A stretch of 64,000 nt of DNA. Source: Raphanus sativus. Lineage: Eukaryota; Streptophyta; Magnoliopsida; Brassicales; Brassicaceae. Below, piece by piece: positions 23,203 to 35,996 of this stretch. A program made the position numbers and the translations under genes. Each line of letters starts with the position of its first letter. Within the stretch, counting starts at the first letter, position 1. The notes under the pieces were generated by a model. That model made no database searches and had not been told where the DNA came from. It saw only the letters and a list, made by a program, of their open reading frames with translations. The stretch lies in NCBI RefSeq assembly GCF_000801105.2, contig NC_079518.1, positions 14,922,800 to 14,986,799 on the forward strand, in the 5' to 3' direction.

Positions 23203-26200
23203 TCTGCCTGGTTTTTTTCATGTGATGGTGGTTTTGTGTAATCTCTTATGTTCGGTAAGTACTCTTTTAAGTTGTGCAGACAATTAATGAACCTAGAATT
23301 TCGAATGTTGATATTCTCCACCGTTAAGAGAGGAAAGTGTGGACCCATTTAGGTATTACATGGTTGCTACAATCCATTTCTTGTATTTCTAATCGATTGG
23401 TACCAGTTTATTCAGTATTGTCTTGTACGTGATACTGAAAATGTCATCTATAGCGTTAGTAATATGTTTCAAGTTTTTGCCAGTCTACGTATGATATGTA
23501 CATAAAACGTCTTTTTTTGCTAAAGATGTAAATGTCACTACTAGAATGATGGTTTGGTTACAACTTAATTGAACCATAATTGTTATTTTGGATACATATC
23601 TCATAGAAAACAAAATTGTAAATGGAATCATTGAAGACTTTACCGTCAAATCTACATATTGCGTATACAAACGATGGCTATATTGCGGTCTCTTGGAGTC
23701 TTGTGATTTAGATAGTTCTATATTTTTTTGCATATTTCATTGCTAACTGATAAAACTTTATAATAACTGAATAATTTTTTGAACTCTTCAACTTTATAAA
23801 AATGTCTTTACAAACGTTTATAAAATTATATTCTTGCAAATACTTTTTACACGTATAAGAGGATGGTATTTATGAAAATGGACAACAATCAGTGCTGATA
23901 TTTTTTTAATGGTATTGAGTTTGTAAATTTACAGAATTGATATATTTTAAAAATTATGTGGATTGTGAAAACATATATACATTGACTTATAAAATTTAAT
24001 CATAACTTTTTATAAATTCTTTATAGATTGGTATAGATTTTTATGAATTTGGATTACCAAAAGAAGTTTCATTAAAGAGGCAAACTTGTTTTATAGATAT
24101 AGAAATAGTAATAAAGAAATAATAAAGACAAATAAAAATTATTTTTCTATAATTTTGAACTATATGATTTCAAATTCAAATTTTTATAAAATACGATTTT
24201 TCAAAAAAATTGAAATTTTTGTTTTTAAAATTTCGTTATAAAATTCCTTTTTCAACTACTTTAAAAAAGTTATTTTCAAATTTTTAATATTTAGAAATAT
24301 AATTATATATTCAAAAATGATAAAAAAATAAAATGTAATTATACATTCAAAAATGTAAAGGTGTATAAAATATTAAAATGTAATGAATTATAGTTTTAGA
24401 TATATAATTTGAATTTACGGTGGAATAGATATTTGATAAGAATTATCACATTGATTTTGAAAATCACACGGTTACATATGATATTTTGAAAATGAAGTCT
24501 TATGAGTAAAAATGAATAAAATTCATCTTTTAATAACACTAGATTTAGTTAAAATTAAAGAATCAATAATAAAAAAAAATTTGAATAACAAGAGATTTGA
24601 ATGGATTTTTAAAATTCGTAAACCACAATAACTATAGATTCTATTAAGATTTTTAAAATTCAATAACTAATAACAATAAAATCTCAAAATTTTCAAAGTT
24701 CATGAGAATTCATTTACCAATAATTCTTAAGAGTGAGTAACTAAATCTTTTTTTTTCTTAAGAGTTGTGTCTAGGCTTTTTACCTAAAATACCAGTTGTA
24801 TGTAGATGAATGACAAGTTGAACAAAAAAAAAGTAGATGAAATGATTTTCTACGTTCATTAGTTAATAACTTAACATATTACTATATGTTTTCTATACTA
24901 ATAGAACTTGATGTTGGTCTAATCTTATAACTTTATTGATTTTCTTGTTAACAATTTTTGCATTTTCCTATACTAATATTTATTGATGAGAAATATAACT
25001 TGATATATTAATATATGTCTTCTATACTTATACAATTTGATGTTGGTCTTATCTTGTATATTTATTGATTTTCTTATATATAATATCCATATATATCTTT
25101 TTGTAACTTAAGATCCATATATTTCAATACAAAATCTAGATATTACTAGATATAATGAAAAAGTATCTTTCACAATATTACCTATAGATTTGGTTGAGTT
25201 CATAAAACAATAAAGTTAGGGGCAAATTTCAGAATTTAGAGCCTGGACCTCACTTTAAAAACTTCACTTTAAACTACATGTTTTTATAATGCGTATATGG
25301 AAGAGTTGTCGTTTTTTTAATATATTAGTATAGTTTGATGTTAGTATAATCTTATCATTTTAAACAATATGTCTTCTATACCAATAGAATTTGATGTTAG
25401 TATAATCTTATCATTTATTGATTTTCTTGTTAACAATTTTTGCTTTTTCTAAATTTATACTATGGTTCATCATTTTGTTTGAAGCTTAACACCTAGACTA
25501 AATCAATATAAAACGTCTTAAAAACTTTGAAAGAAATAGTAAAAAAGAAACAATTTGTTGTAATCATTACATAGTTAAAGAGCCGAACTCACTCTAATTC
25601 CTAACCAATAATTGCATATTAATTAACTAAATGCTGTCTATACTTTTATCCTACTACAAATATTTTTTTAGATATCAGTATTGCAGAAAGGATTGGTTTG
25701 AGGAATTCCAGCATGAAAGACATCATATGTTTTAAATTTAAAATAAAAAGGTAATTCCCTCAAAGTTTAAAACTAATTATGGGCTTTATTCTAGTTCAAA
25801 CATTAATTTATATCCAAAATAAAAGATTTTAAAGAAAAACGACAACGAAAATGATTAGAGATGAGTCCCATTAGCCCAATAAAGTATTTTCCTATAAATT
25901 TGATAGTATAATTATTTAGAAAAATAATTTCCTCGCTTAGAGGCATGAACATATCCGCCCACTAAAATTTCCTTCTATTTCTTATGATCTTATTATCTAG
26001 GGGTGGACACACATCAAATATTTAGAAATATTTCTGGTCCATTCCGCATGGATAATCAATTTTTGATATGATTCGATCGATTGTTTTTTTTAGATATTCA
26101 GTGTTCCTGATATCTGAAAAATCAATATTTTATTATATATCCGATTTAATCTGTAAAAAAATAATAAAAATTTTAAATTTAAAAGTAAAAGTTAATATAA

Positions 26201-26570
26201 AATAATTATGTTTCATTACATATTTTCTTAAACTACATACTTTAGAAATTTAATAACTAAAAGTTAATTTAGTGAATAAAAACATTATAAAAATTATAAA
26301 GAGATGTGCAATTACAATTTAATATATAAAAAATTTATATACATGTATATATGTATATGACATATCAAATCGGATATACGTTTTTAAAACTATAAATATT
26401 TGTGATTTTCTACGCCGTTGAAGAATGTTGAATTTTAATATCTGTTTTGATTTGTAAAGTTACAGATATCCATATTTTTTTAGAATGAATCGAAACAAAT
26501 AACGGGCCGACCCTGACAGGTCCGAGTTGGGTGCTGATTTTGAAAAGCTGTTTAAAATACTATAATTTTC
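23203..26570. other. AT-rich intergenic DNA
   Basis: About 3.3 kb with no recognisable gene. The first 200 bases are probably the NRPE7 3' UTR. A segment near 25190-25320 (GAGTTCATAAAACAAT, then GGACAAATTTCAGAATTT-type words) recurs at 32755-32880. Around 24470-24700, sequence rich in AATAACA(C)TAGATTT resembles the MITE at 9370-9480 without clear ends. Confidence 0.5.
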
Positions 26571-26870
26571 TGGTACATTTTATGTTTGGGTTGCTTTTAG
26601 CCTTTCTGGTATTTAAGATTCGAAAAGAGCCCACATTATTCGAACTGGATCCAAAAACTAAAAAATATCGTAAGATTAAAAAAATACTTGAAAATATTCG
26701 AATACCTAGGTGATACTCGTTGGTATATTTTAGGTTTAGGTTGGTTTTAACCTTTCCTGTATTTAAGATCCGAAAAGGACCCAAAGTATTTAAACTGGAC
26801 CCAAAGACTAGAAAATATCGTACAATTCAAAAAATACCAAAAAATATTCAAATACCTAGATAATATCCAA
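26571..26870. repeat. 150-bp tandem duplication
   Basis: Two diverged copies with a 150-bp period; GTATTTAAGAT..CGAAAAG occurs near 26610 and 26760. They belong to the CCGAAC/GGATCC-type degenerate spacer repeats and have no coding content. Confidence 0.7.
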
Positions 26871-27025
26871 AAGCTTACCTGAAATTTAACTTGAAGACCC
26901 GAAATTTTCACTCGAATATCCAAATTATGTTTCTGAAAATATGAATTTTACCCGAAACCTAAATCTATAATCTAACACTCAAACCCAAAACTTAATACGA
27001 AAAATACACTGAAATATAATTAATA

Positions 27026-28026
27026 TCTATCCTATTAAAAGTGAAGTACAAATGGAAACTAACCCCTACTTCTTCTCTTATTTACCACAGACTGCCACTG
27101 GTTTTAATTCAAGAAATTATCTAGATCAATCACCTCATTTCACACCTAGAGCCCATAATCACCTCATTTAATGCAGAGCCCATGACGTTTTTTACAACAT
27201 TTTAATGGGTTTTTATTTTGTTTATTTTGTACTTACAAATGGACCTAACTGCCTTTTATCTAACTATATCTAACCATCAAATTAAAGTCACACTCATCAT
27301 TCACATACACTCAGAACTTATTATATCCATGAAATCGAGTTTAATATATGAACTATTCTGCAAGAAAGTATTGAAGTTTCGTATTGTAATATGGAGTTAG
27401 ATAATAAAATTATGACAATTTTTTTAAGTGTATTATATACCTGTTTTTATATGTTAATTTTTTCATATAAAATTTTATAAATCATTGTATTTTCTATGAA
27501 CATGTCTAAGTAATTTACTATTTTTAAAATGGCATCCTTAGTCATAGCTATTTATTTATTTGTATTTTATATATATAAAGAAATTATTTTCATTGTATAG
27601 AACTTTCTAATTACATATATATATATATGTTGAGTTTGTTTAGTTTTTTTAATCTTCGTCATAAAATACATGGTTTAACATGAAAAAGAAAATTATAATA
27701 AACAGACACGGTAATACGATCAACTATTTAAATAAATCATTTACAATTAACAAAAAAAGAAAAACTAAACACAAAATTTTTCGAGAATGTAAGTTTAACT
27801 GAAAATTTATTAGATCTTCTAATTCCACACACTACCACAAACAAACTATATGATTAACAAAAATATGTTTCAACCAAATAACTAATGTACTTCATCATTT
27901 ACACTTTTAATATTACCAGACAGTATAAAGAAATTTAATATCACAATTACATAACCTAAAAGAATAATATCATAACATTTCAAACCGAAAACGAACACCC
28001 GCGCGGACGTGCGGGTCAAGATCTAG
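27026..28026 (+). mobile_element. Short non-autonomous Helitron, 1,001 bp
   Basis: The 5' end TCTATCCTATTAAAA follows A. The 3' end has a hairpin ACCCGC..GCGGGT, then CAAGATCTAG followed by T. No target duplication, no Rep/helicase, AT-rich interior. The termini are the same family type as 11976-12774. Confidence 0.88.
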
Positions 28027-28570
28027 TATACAATTATGTTTCGGAGTTTTGATTACCCTATTAGGTCTTGCTTAGGACCCGGACCCAAACGTGTACCCAC
28101 GGGTCCTGAACAAAAATAGCCAACTGGTTAATTTGCCTTTACCCAGATCTTATCAGAACCTGTTTTTTTGTCGGTTTTGAGTCGATTTTTGGTTCTGATA
28201 CAATGTCCGTACCTGAAATTTTCAATGTATCAATGATCTGAAAATTTTAAATGTATCAATGATCTGCTCAGCTTTGTCCAGATCATTAACTTTCTGATAT
28301 GATCTATCTCCATATATGCTCTGCAATCATTTGAATCTTTGATGTTTGAATATCCCGAAAAATCTATATTTTGACTGTATACCCGATCTCATTTATAAAA
28401 TTAACTAAAATTCAAAATTCAAAAATCAAAAATTCAGTAGTAAATACAAATATTTCAGTACAATTTTTTAACTTTAATAATCAAATAATCAATTTAATGA
28501 ATAAAACATTATGAAACTTATAAAAATATTTAATAATCATATTATTTATATATATATAATTAGTATACAC

Positions 28571-28612
<42 letters not shown>

Positions 28613-28940
28613 TTATTTTTATAAAATATTGGTATTTAAGATTTTTTAATCTTAAAAATATTAAATATTGGTATTTAAGATTTACCAAAAAAGATTTTTT
28701 AATCTTTAACAAATATTAAATACTATTTTTTATTTTGATTTGTAAAATTATGGTTATTCCGATTCTTTAATTGAATAAAAAATAACTGATTGAACAAACT
28801 TCACATATATTTTGTCTACCTCTATGTACACGGAAATAAAAAAAAATTTAGGTCATGAGAATATCTTCTTGTCGCATTTTGATATTTGTAAAAGATAGTT
28901 TAGAAGTATCACTATTTTATTGAAGGATTCACCAAACCTG
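28027..28940. other. AT-rich intergenic DNA with a (TA)n run
   Basis: No gene seen. It holds degenerate GGACCC/CCCGAT repeats near 28070-28400 and an uninterrupted (TA)n tract at 28573-28608. Confidence 0.5.
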
Positions 28941-28943
28941 TGT

Positions 28944-29585
28944 TTTAAAAACCGGATCAAACCGGTTCGACTGGCCGGTTGAAGAAACCAAGTTAGGTTC
29001 AGTTTAAAACCTCAATTTGAGAAAAAATCGATAAAACCGGCTAAACACGGTAAACCCAATATCAGGGTCAAATTCAAAAACCGGTTCTAAAAAATCCAGA
29101 TATAATTAATGTTTTTAATTATTTTTAAAATTTAATATTTCATGAATAATGTTTAAATATCATTATTTTATTAGTTGTCTATTTAATTATATTTTCATAA
29201 GAAAAAGGCAAAATAATATCTTTTTGGTTCTTATATACTATTCTTATTTTGACATATTCATAAAATTTGGTAGTTTACTTGTAATAATAAATACATACAG
29301 TTATTTAAATGGTTGATCATGTAGTTTTATTAATTTTAATTTGCATAGTATTCACTTGTTTAGTTTATATATAGTTAGATTTATGTTTATTATTTAGTCT
29401 TTTTAAATTAATAAAAGATAACATATAACATATTACATATATAAAACTACTTTTTAGGTCCAAATAGTTTATAATATTATTTTTTTTAAACTATAAAATC
29501 TGATTCGACTGGTTGAACTGTCCAACCAGTCAAACAATAGCTATATAGAATCTGTATTTTATTCGGTTTTCAAAGCATTGGTTCA
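28944..29585. mobile_element. Possible inverted-repeat (MITE-like) element
   Basis: The left end TTTTAAAAACCGGATCAAA is imperfectly inverted at the right as ATTCGGTTTTCAAAGC. Both ends are followed inward by CGACTGG..GGTTGAA-type words. The interior is AT-rich and non-coding. I could not fix a target duplication, so the boundaries are approximate. Confidence 0.35.
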
Positions 29586-29968
29586 AACTAACCTCTAAGT
29601 GGAGGTGTATCTCATGCATTCATTTTCTCTCTAGATATTTAAATGAGCCAAAACAAAAAAAAACAATGTCCATGTTAGGCATATAGGAAAAAATGATACT
29701 TTATTTCGTACATTCCTATTCTTTTCTTTTACCACTCGATCACAAGGTCCCAAATATTTTTTTTCTACTGTCTTATACCTAATGCTATATAATATCCATA
29801 TATTTCGATACAAATTGTAGATATTACTAGATACAATGAAAAATTATCTTTCACAATACTTTTTTCACTTTATCTATCACAATATTAAATGGACTTTATT
29901 CTCATTCACCCTACTAACTCCTAACAAAATTCTATTATGCCCCACTTATAAAAAGTATTTTATTTTTA

Positions 29969-30655
29969 TATATCTTATTAAAACAGAAACATTCTGTTGA
30001 ACCTAACATTTATTTTGTAAGTTTTTAAATTAAATACATCTTTATACTTTATAGTTAAACATACATTTAATCACTAATGTTCCTTTCTTCTTACTACTAT
30101 CCATGTTTCCAAACAATATACTTATTTCTTTATACTACTATCAGTGTTTCCAAACCATATACTTATTTCTATATACTACTATCAATGTTTTCAAACAATA
30201 TATTTTTATACTACCACCAATGTTTCCAAATAATACAATAATTAATCTTATTTATTTTATATCTATCATTTTCTCTTTAAAATTTTGTAGAAACGTCATA
30301 ATTTCATAAATTGCAAAATAGTGAACTTTAAAATTTCGATTATAAGATTACAAATTATGAAACTATTACAATTTAAATCCAATTAGATTACATATCGGTC
30401 ATCCATCAGTTTAATCGGTTAGTCTCAGGTTTTAGTGATTTTTTAATATGAATATTTTAAAAACATAAATTGAATTGTTAGATTTCCGAATTAACCGGTA
30501 TAATCACAATCGGGTTGAATTTAAAAATACTGATTTAAATGAAAAAATATTTTAAATACACACTCTTAAAAAATTACCAAAATATTTGTTAAATTATTAG
30601 TGAAATTTTTCATCGTAAAATATCTCGCGCTTCAAAAGCGCGGGTCAAAATCTAG
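29969..30655 (+). mobile_element. Short non-autonomous Helitron
   Basis: The 3' end is canonical: the hairpin CGCGCTTCAAAAGCGCG is followed by GGTCAAAATCTAG and then T. The 5' end reads TATATCTTATTAAAACAG, which differs from TCTATCTTATTAAAACAG at one base, so the start is probably 29969 with a point change. The length is about 687 bp. Confidence 0.75.
30086..30235. repeat. Tandem repeat inside the Helitron
   Basis: Three to four diverged copies of a roughly 45-bp unit (TACTACTATCARTGTTTYCAAACAATATA). The resulting small open frame is a by-product of the repeat. Confidence 0.65.
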
Positions 30656-31059
30656 TTTTCTTTTAAATCGAAAACACATCTAAATAATATAACCTCCTTA
30701 ATGAATCTTCAGAATTACCAACCCAACCACAACACCAACGGGTTATCCACCCAGATCCGACTCAAATGGATCTTTTCATACAATTTAATTAAAAAAATTT
30801 TTTTTTATCTTTCATCTCTCCCATCGTCTCGTCATCGTCTTCTTCCTTTTCACTTTTTTTTTTGATTTTGAAAATTTTCTCTGATTTTGAATTCTTTCTC
30901 TCGACTCAAATGGATCTTTTCCCAGAACTCTATCAATAATATTCCTTCTCCGATTCACTCCTTCAATCTCATTCACATAGATTGATTCGCTTGTTCCTTT
31001 CTCGTTTTAGATCCAATCAGTTTATAGGTTTCTCGACAAAGACCAACCATTGATCTGAG

Positions 31060-31500
31060 ATGGCTGATACCATGAAGCAAATCTTAGCGAAGCCGATCCA
31101 ACTGTCCGACCAGGTGGGGAAAGCGGTTGATGAGGCTAGTTCGGTCAGACAGCTGGTGAGAAGCTTGCTGGTCTTCTCCGCCAGGTTGCCCGCGCTAGTT
31201 CTGATCGATATGAGTGTCCCGCTCACCGTATTATGAAACGGAGGAGATACTGGACAAGGCTTTCTCCTTCTTCGTCCTCAAGTGCCGAGCCAATGGCATC
31301 ATGAAGCGCGTCTTCACCATCATCTCCACCGCCGCCTTCCACAAGATGTCTGCTCAGTAGGAGAACTCTCAGTGACGTTTCTTGGCTCCTCCTGTGTCTC
31401 CGCTCCCGCTGAGGATCACGTTTACCTTGGCTCTTCCCTCGTTTCTCTTTCCCGTGATAACGATCGCTACACTAAGTTTATCATCGAGGAAGGGGCGTAG
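31060..31500 (+). pseudogene. Truncated ARMADILLO REPEAT ONLY (ARO) pseudogene
   Basis: The start MADTMKQILAKPIQLSDQV matches the N-terminus of ARO proteins. The similarity then continues in other frames: EKLAGLLRQ.ARASSD, LKCRANGIMKRVFTII, CVSAPAED and finally SLVSLSRDNDRYTKFIIEEG. At least two frame changes, in-frame stops and two internal deletions (after residue 30 and after the APAED segment) break it, and the whole Arm-repeat body is missing. Intact ARO proteins act in polar growth of root hairs and pollen tubes. The upstream pyrimidine-rich stretch (30810-31000) resembles a former leader. Confidence 0.75.
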
Positions 31501-33478
31501 GATCTGTCTTTACAGAAGGGGAACTGTTGACCTAAAGTTTTCATTTTTATTAATTGTGTTAGTGTTGCTTTGTTGGTTTACTGAGTGATTATTGGTCTTG
31601 GTATAAATATTTCTTCACTCGAGCTAAACAAGTGAAGAGAATTGAGATCACCGATCAAAATAGGTAATGCTTGTTACTGTTTTTTCTTGTAATGTGACTA
31701 AAGTCAGTGTGTGGTGGTCATGTATGTGTAAGTGTGGTTTAAGTAGTCTTGTTTGTTTCTCAATCGAGCCTGAGGTTATGGAAGCAAGGAAGATTTATTA
31801 AACCTATTGCGTTCCCGTTAGCTAGACACATGTGGTGCCATTAGTTGTCTTGAGTTTCAAAAGTGAATACTTTTATCTGCTGTTGTGTCCTCATGAAAAT
31901 TTAGTCTATTATCTTTTCAAAAAGAGGTTGAAGAAGATGTTCAAAAAGAGACAGAGCTAAAGGAAGGGAAATAGGTTATAGAAGAATCTGAGCAAGCTGA
32001 GGAAGTTGAGAAATAAGCTAGAATAAACACAGAGGAAGAGAAAAAGGGTGTATTCTTACCGTGTGCAAGACTTATGTAGGATGCTATGTTTTGTTGATTG
32101 TTGGTCTAAAACTCGAAATGCTATCTCTTATGTAAAATGCTCTGTGTTGTATGACTGTCATGCAATAGGTTTGGACCAATAGAGTACAAGACATTCTAAG
32201 TCTTAAGAAAACACATTTATACTAATAGGTTTATTAGGTATTACTAAGACGAAAACATTGTCTAACACTTTAAAAAAAAAATCTATGACACATATCTAAA
32301 ACGTGTAACACATTGTCACTACTTTGTAAAAAAAACCTATGGAACATGTCTAAAAAGTGTTATTAAACAAACATGTTTGAATATTAAAATAATATTAATC
32401 TTATTCTTAGTAATACTCAAGCTAGTAGTAATATTTCATTCTTCATAATAATATTTTCGCAAATTACATCATTGTTTAGTAATACAACCTCAAGAAATTA
32501 AATTTATTAGTAATACCAATGTATTTAGACAGTTTTAGATTGTATCTAACACATTGGCAGAAATAATCAATATTATGGACAATCATTTAAATTGATGTAT
32601 CTAACACATTAGATTGTATACGTGAAGAGAAACAATATTATGGACAATCACCTATAATATTGATCATTTAAATTGATGTATCTAACACATTAGATTGTAT
32701 CTAACACGATTGTATCTAAATTTATTAGTAATACCAATGTATTTGTTTGTTGAGTTCATAAAACAATCAAGTTATGGACAAATTTCAGAATTTAAAGCCT
32801 GGTCCTCAATTTAAATGATCAATATTATACATCATTGTACATCTACCTTAGAAACTACATGTTTTTAGAATGCGTACTTGTGTCCTTTTTTATATTGAAA
32901 TCGGATGAAAACATAAACATCTCCTTTGTTTCCTTACTGCACGTATACTATCGAACATAATGTCTGATTTGGACACTGGAAAGATACACTAGCTTAACTT
33001 ATCGAAAAAAAAATTGTTTTCCAAATATTTTGTAAATATTCATCTTTCTCGATGAAATAATTTAACAAAATTCAAATACAGATAAGATTCGAACAAAACC
33101 CCTATTTAAAAGTAATCTAAAAGAATACAAATTTAGTAAAATATTTTATATGTAGCTTACAAAAAGTTTGAGACGGCTCTGTATGTTGAAATATTAACAT
33201 GTCATATGGTCTCATAATGCTGTAAAGGGTCCCCAAGCCTTAATAAAGTGACGCCAACTAATAAGCATTTGATTTAACTTGAAACAAATAGTTAATAGAA
33301 TATTTTTGATCAAAAAAAAGTTAATAGAATACCAAACACTGCTTTAACTACTCAAGACATACAGTTCCCTGAACCTTCTTCTCCTTCAGTTGAAAGCCCA
33401 TCTTATTGTTCTTTGTTTCAGTTTCTCAGATCTTTATCAGAGATTTTGATTTATTGAAAACTGAATACTGGGGATGAT
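31501..33478. other. Intergenic DNA with repeats
   Basis: No intact gene. At 31920-32055 three frames are rich in Glu/Lys (for example KEVEEDVQKETELKEGK), possibly a decayed exon of an unknown acidic protein. At 32540-32720, AT-rich repeats (GTATCTAACACATTAGATTG) recur several times. 32755-32880 repeats a segment seen at 25190-25320. The last part holds the promoter of the next gene. Confidence 0.45.
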
Positions 33479-35510
33479 ATGGGAAACAACAACGCAACCG
33501 CCAATTTAACCGGTAAAACATCAAAGGCATCACCGTTTTTTTAATTATCACATTTCTCACGGTATATTTGTCTATGTAACTGCAGAAGAAGAAAGCCCAA
33601 AGCTAGAAACCAATGGAATATCTCCGTTGGGGAATGTTCCCGTGGAGACCACGCAAGATCAGGTGTTTCTTGTAGGTGAAGGCAAAGATGGAGATAAACA
33701 GAGGGAGAGCTTCTCTGATGGTGTTACATGTTTTTCTTCACAATATTTTCATTTATATCTATATATAAAATCATTTTGACCAATATATATATTCACACAC
33801 ACATTTTGACCATTTTTGAGTCATTTTTTTTGTTGGAAATATAGGTAAAGAGACTCCTGAAACAGAACCACAAAGCAAGGAATTAGATAAAGATCCACAA
33901 GTGACCAACGTTGAAGAAGATATGACTCACAAAGGCTTGGTAATGGAAACCGATGAGCAGCTACATGAAAATACATCAGTTGCAAAAGGTTGGTCTGACT
34001 TTTATATCTATTTATCTCTTCTATTTTATCCTTGAATAAACCTTTATGCCTTTCTTTGTATTTGCTTAATTCATGATCAGGTGTTGAACCTCTTTGTGTA
34101 TCGACAAAAGTGGAAGAGTTATCTATTATTGCAACTCAAAGCGTTGAGAAGAAATTGAATGCTGAAGAGTATGTTAATGAAGATAAGCCCATTGTATGTG
34201 ATGAGATTGTCTTTGTCTCTCCAGGGTTCAACGAAACTGCTGGAACTGAAGAAAAGCTGGTCATGAATGAGTCTCTAGAAGAAACTTCTCCTGCAGGGAA
34301 CGGTGTAGAGCTTGATCAAGCGATCTGTATGGAACAAAGAAAAGGGTTTCCTGAAATCCAGCCCCAGGAGATTCTGAATCTGGAAAATCGCGTTACTGAT
34401 GATGAAGATGAAGGAGAAGGCGACAAGGAGATCTCTAAACGTGGATTACAAGGATCAAACACGACTGAAGAGATCGGTTTTGAAGATTATAAGGAAGAGA
34501 GGGTCATGGAGTTAGCAAGAGAAGCAAGTCTGAAACGCATGTCTCGATGCAGATCGCTCCCAGTGAGCAACAGTATTAGAGTTAAGGGAGATTCGCCGGT
34601 TAAAGAATTGGTTTCAGAGGTTACGTATCCTTCAAGAAACAAAACGGGTTTCCTTAAAGCCAAAACGTCTGACATACTGCCTGTTTCTTGCCAAACAAGC
34701 AAGGAAGTGCAAGAAACTACTGAAGCAATAAATGAAAGCAGCAAAGAAGCTAAACTTGAGATGCGATCTCTCAGCTTTAGTAATGATCTAAGAATCCATG
34801 AAAAGAGCGCTGAGCCGACAGAAGAAACTCTATTACTCTCTCAAGATAAGACTGAGACATACAAGGCAACACTCGATAATGTGGAAGACAAAACTGTAAT
34901 GCTGAAGAGAAGTGAGACTGAGAAAATAAGAGGCTTTGAGTTGTCTCTAGGGTTGTCGATGAACCTAAGTGGAAGATGTGACACAGATGAGAGCTTCAAA
35001 GAAACCGAGGGCTCAGGAGATAACTTGGAGGACAAGAAAGCTAACAGGTCTGAGACTCTCTTTGTTTCTTGTGTAGGAAGCAGCAAAGTGCAAGAAGCTA
35101 CTGAAGTGATAACTGAAAGCAACAAAGAAGATCTACCTGAGACGCGATCTCCTTGCTCTGGAAATGGCCTAAGAACCAAAGAGAGAAGCGGTGAATCGAC
35201 AGAGCACATTCCATTACTCTGTCAAGACAAGACAGAGACATACGATGCAACAATTGGTGTGGAAAAGAAAACTGTGATGCTGAAGAGAAGTGAGTCTGAG
35301 AAAACAAGAGGCTTTGAGTTGTCTCTAGGGCTGTCGATGAAACGTGATGAGAGATCTGAAGCAGATGATAGCCTAAAAGAAAACAAAGACTCAGGAGAAA
35401 ACTTGCTGGACAAGAAAGCTTCTTGGAGTTCTATGAAAGGCAGAGTCAGAAAAAGGAGCAAATCTTCTCTCTTTGGAACATGCCTCTGCTGCAACACTGC
35501 AATGAATTGA
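33479..35510 (+). CDS. Uncharacterised acidic protein with LxLxL repeats
   Basis: Exons: 33479-33512, 33586-33720, 33845-33988, 34081-35510. All introns are GT-AG in phase 1, and the product is 580 aa. The start MGNNNATANL fits an N-myristoylation signal. An out-of-frame ATG lies 5 bases upstream. The protein is highly charged and low in hydrophobics, with no transmembrane segment or known fold recognised. Residues about 305-430 and 431-555 are a tandem duplication (C.....QE.TE.I.ES, LL.QDKTETY, KTVMLKRSE.EK.RGFELSLGLSM). Each copy holds LSLGL (392-396, 518-522), the LxLxL form of the EAR repression motif. The C-terminus is basic then cysteine-rich (CLCC). Position suggests the At4g14650 counterpart, recalled as a protein of unknown function. 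The four-exon model is strong; function is unknown. Confidence 0.85.
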
Positions 35511-35996
35511 ACAGATTTTCAGGAAAGAGGATTATTGATTTTGTGATTTGATGGTTTTTTCTAAAATTATATGAGTGGGGAACAAAACAAATGTGTGGAT
35601 TGGGTTTTCTGTATACTTGAGATGGGTTTTCTGTTTGAGGGGTTGGAAAATGATACTGTTTTATGATATTTCCTTATAATATGAAATTTGGTTTGTTTTA
35701 TGTTATTTCCTTACCTTATAATTAGTCAAGATCAATTATGGTCATATATTTGTCTCTACTTCTGAAACACTCCGAGAAGGAAAAAAAATGTGTTTCAAAA
35801 GTGTAATAAACGAAGTTACATAGATTAAACTGCACCTGTAAGGTTCAACAAGAGACGAAACAAAACTGAAGCTAAAAGCTTCAAAGAATTTCAGAAAATT
35901 CGCATTTGTTCAGATGTAGTGAACGCAAAGGAATACAAACTAAAAAGGTAATTAATTAAGGATAGCTTGCTTTGTAAGTCCACAAAATAATAGTAA
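35511..35996. other. Convergent 3' ends
   Basis: Short spacer between the stop of the upstream + gene and the stop of the - strand calmodulin gene. It should hold both 3' UTRs. No separate feature was seen. Confidence 0.5.

Noticed and set aside
27218..27400. 60-codon plus frame inside a Helitron
   Set aside because: AT-rich chance frame with no recognisable similarity.
30103..30309. 68-codon plus frame
   Set aside because: Produced by the tandem repeat in the Helitron (FPNN..ISLYYYQC repeated); no coding signature.
34487..35497. Minus-strand frames of 69-122 codons
   Set aside because: Antisense shadows of the large fourth exon of the uncharacterised gene, whose splice sites and frame are consistent.
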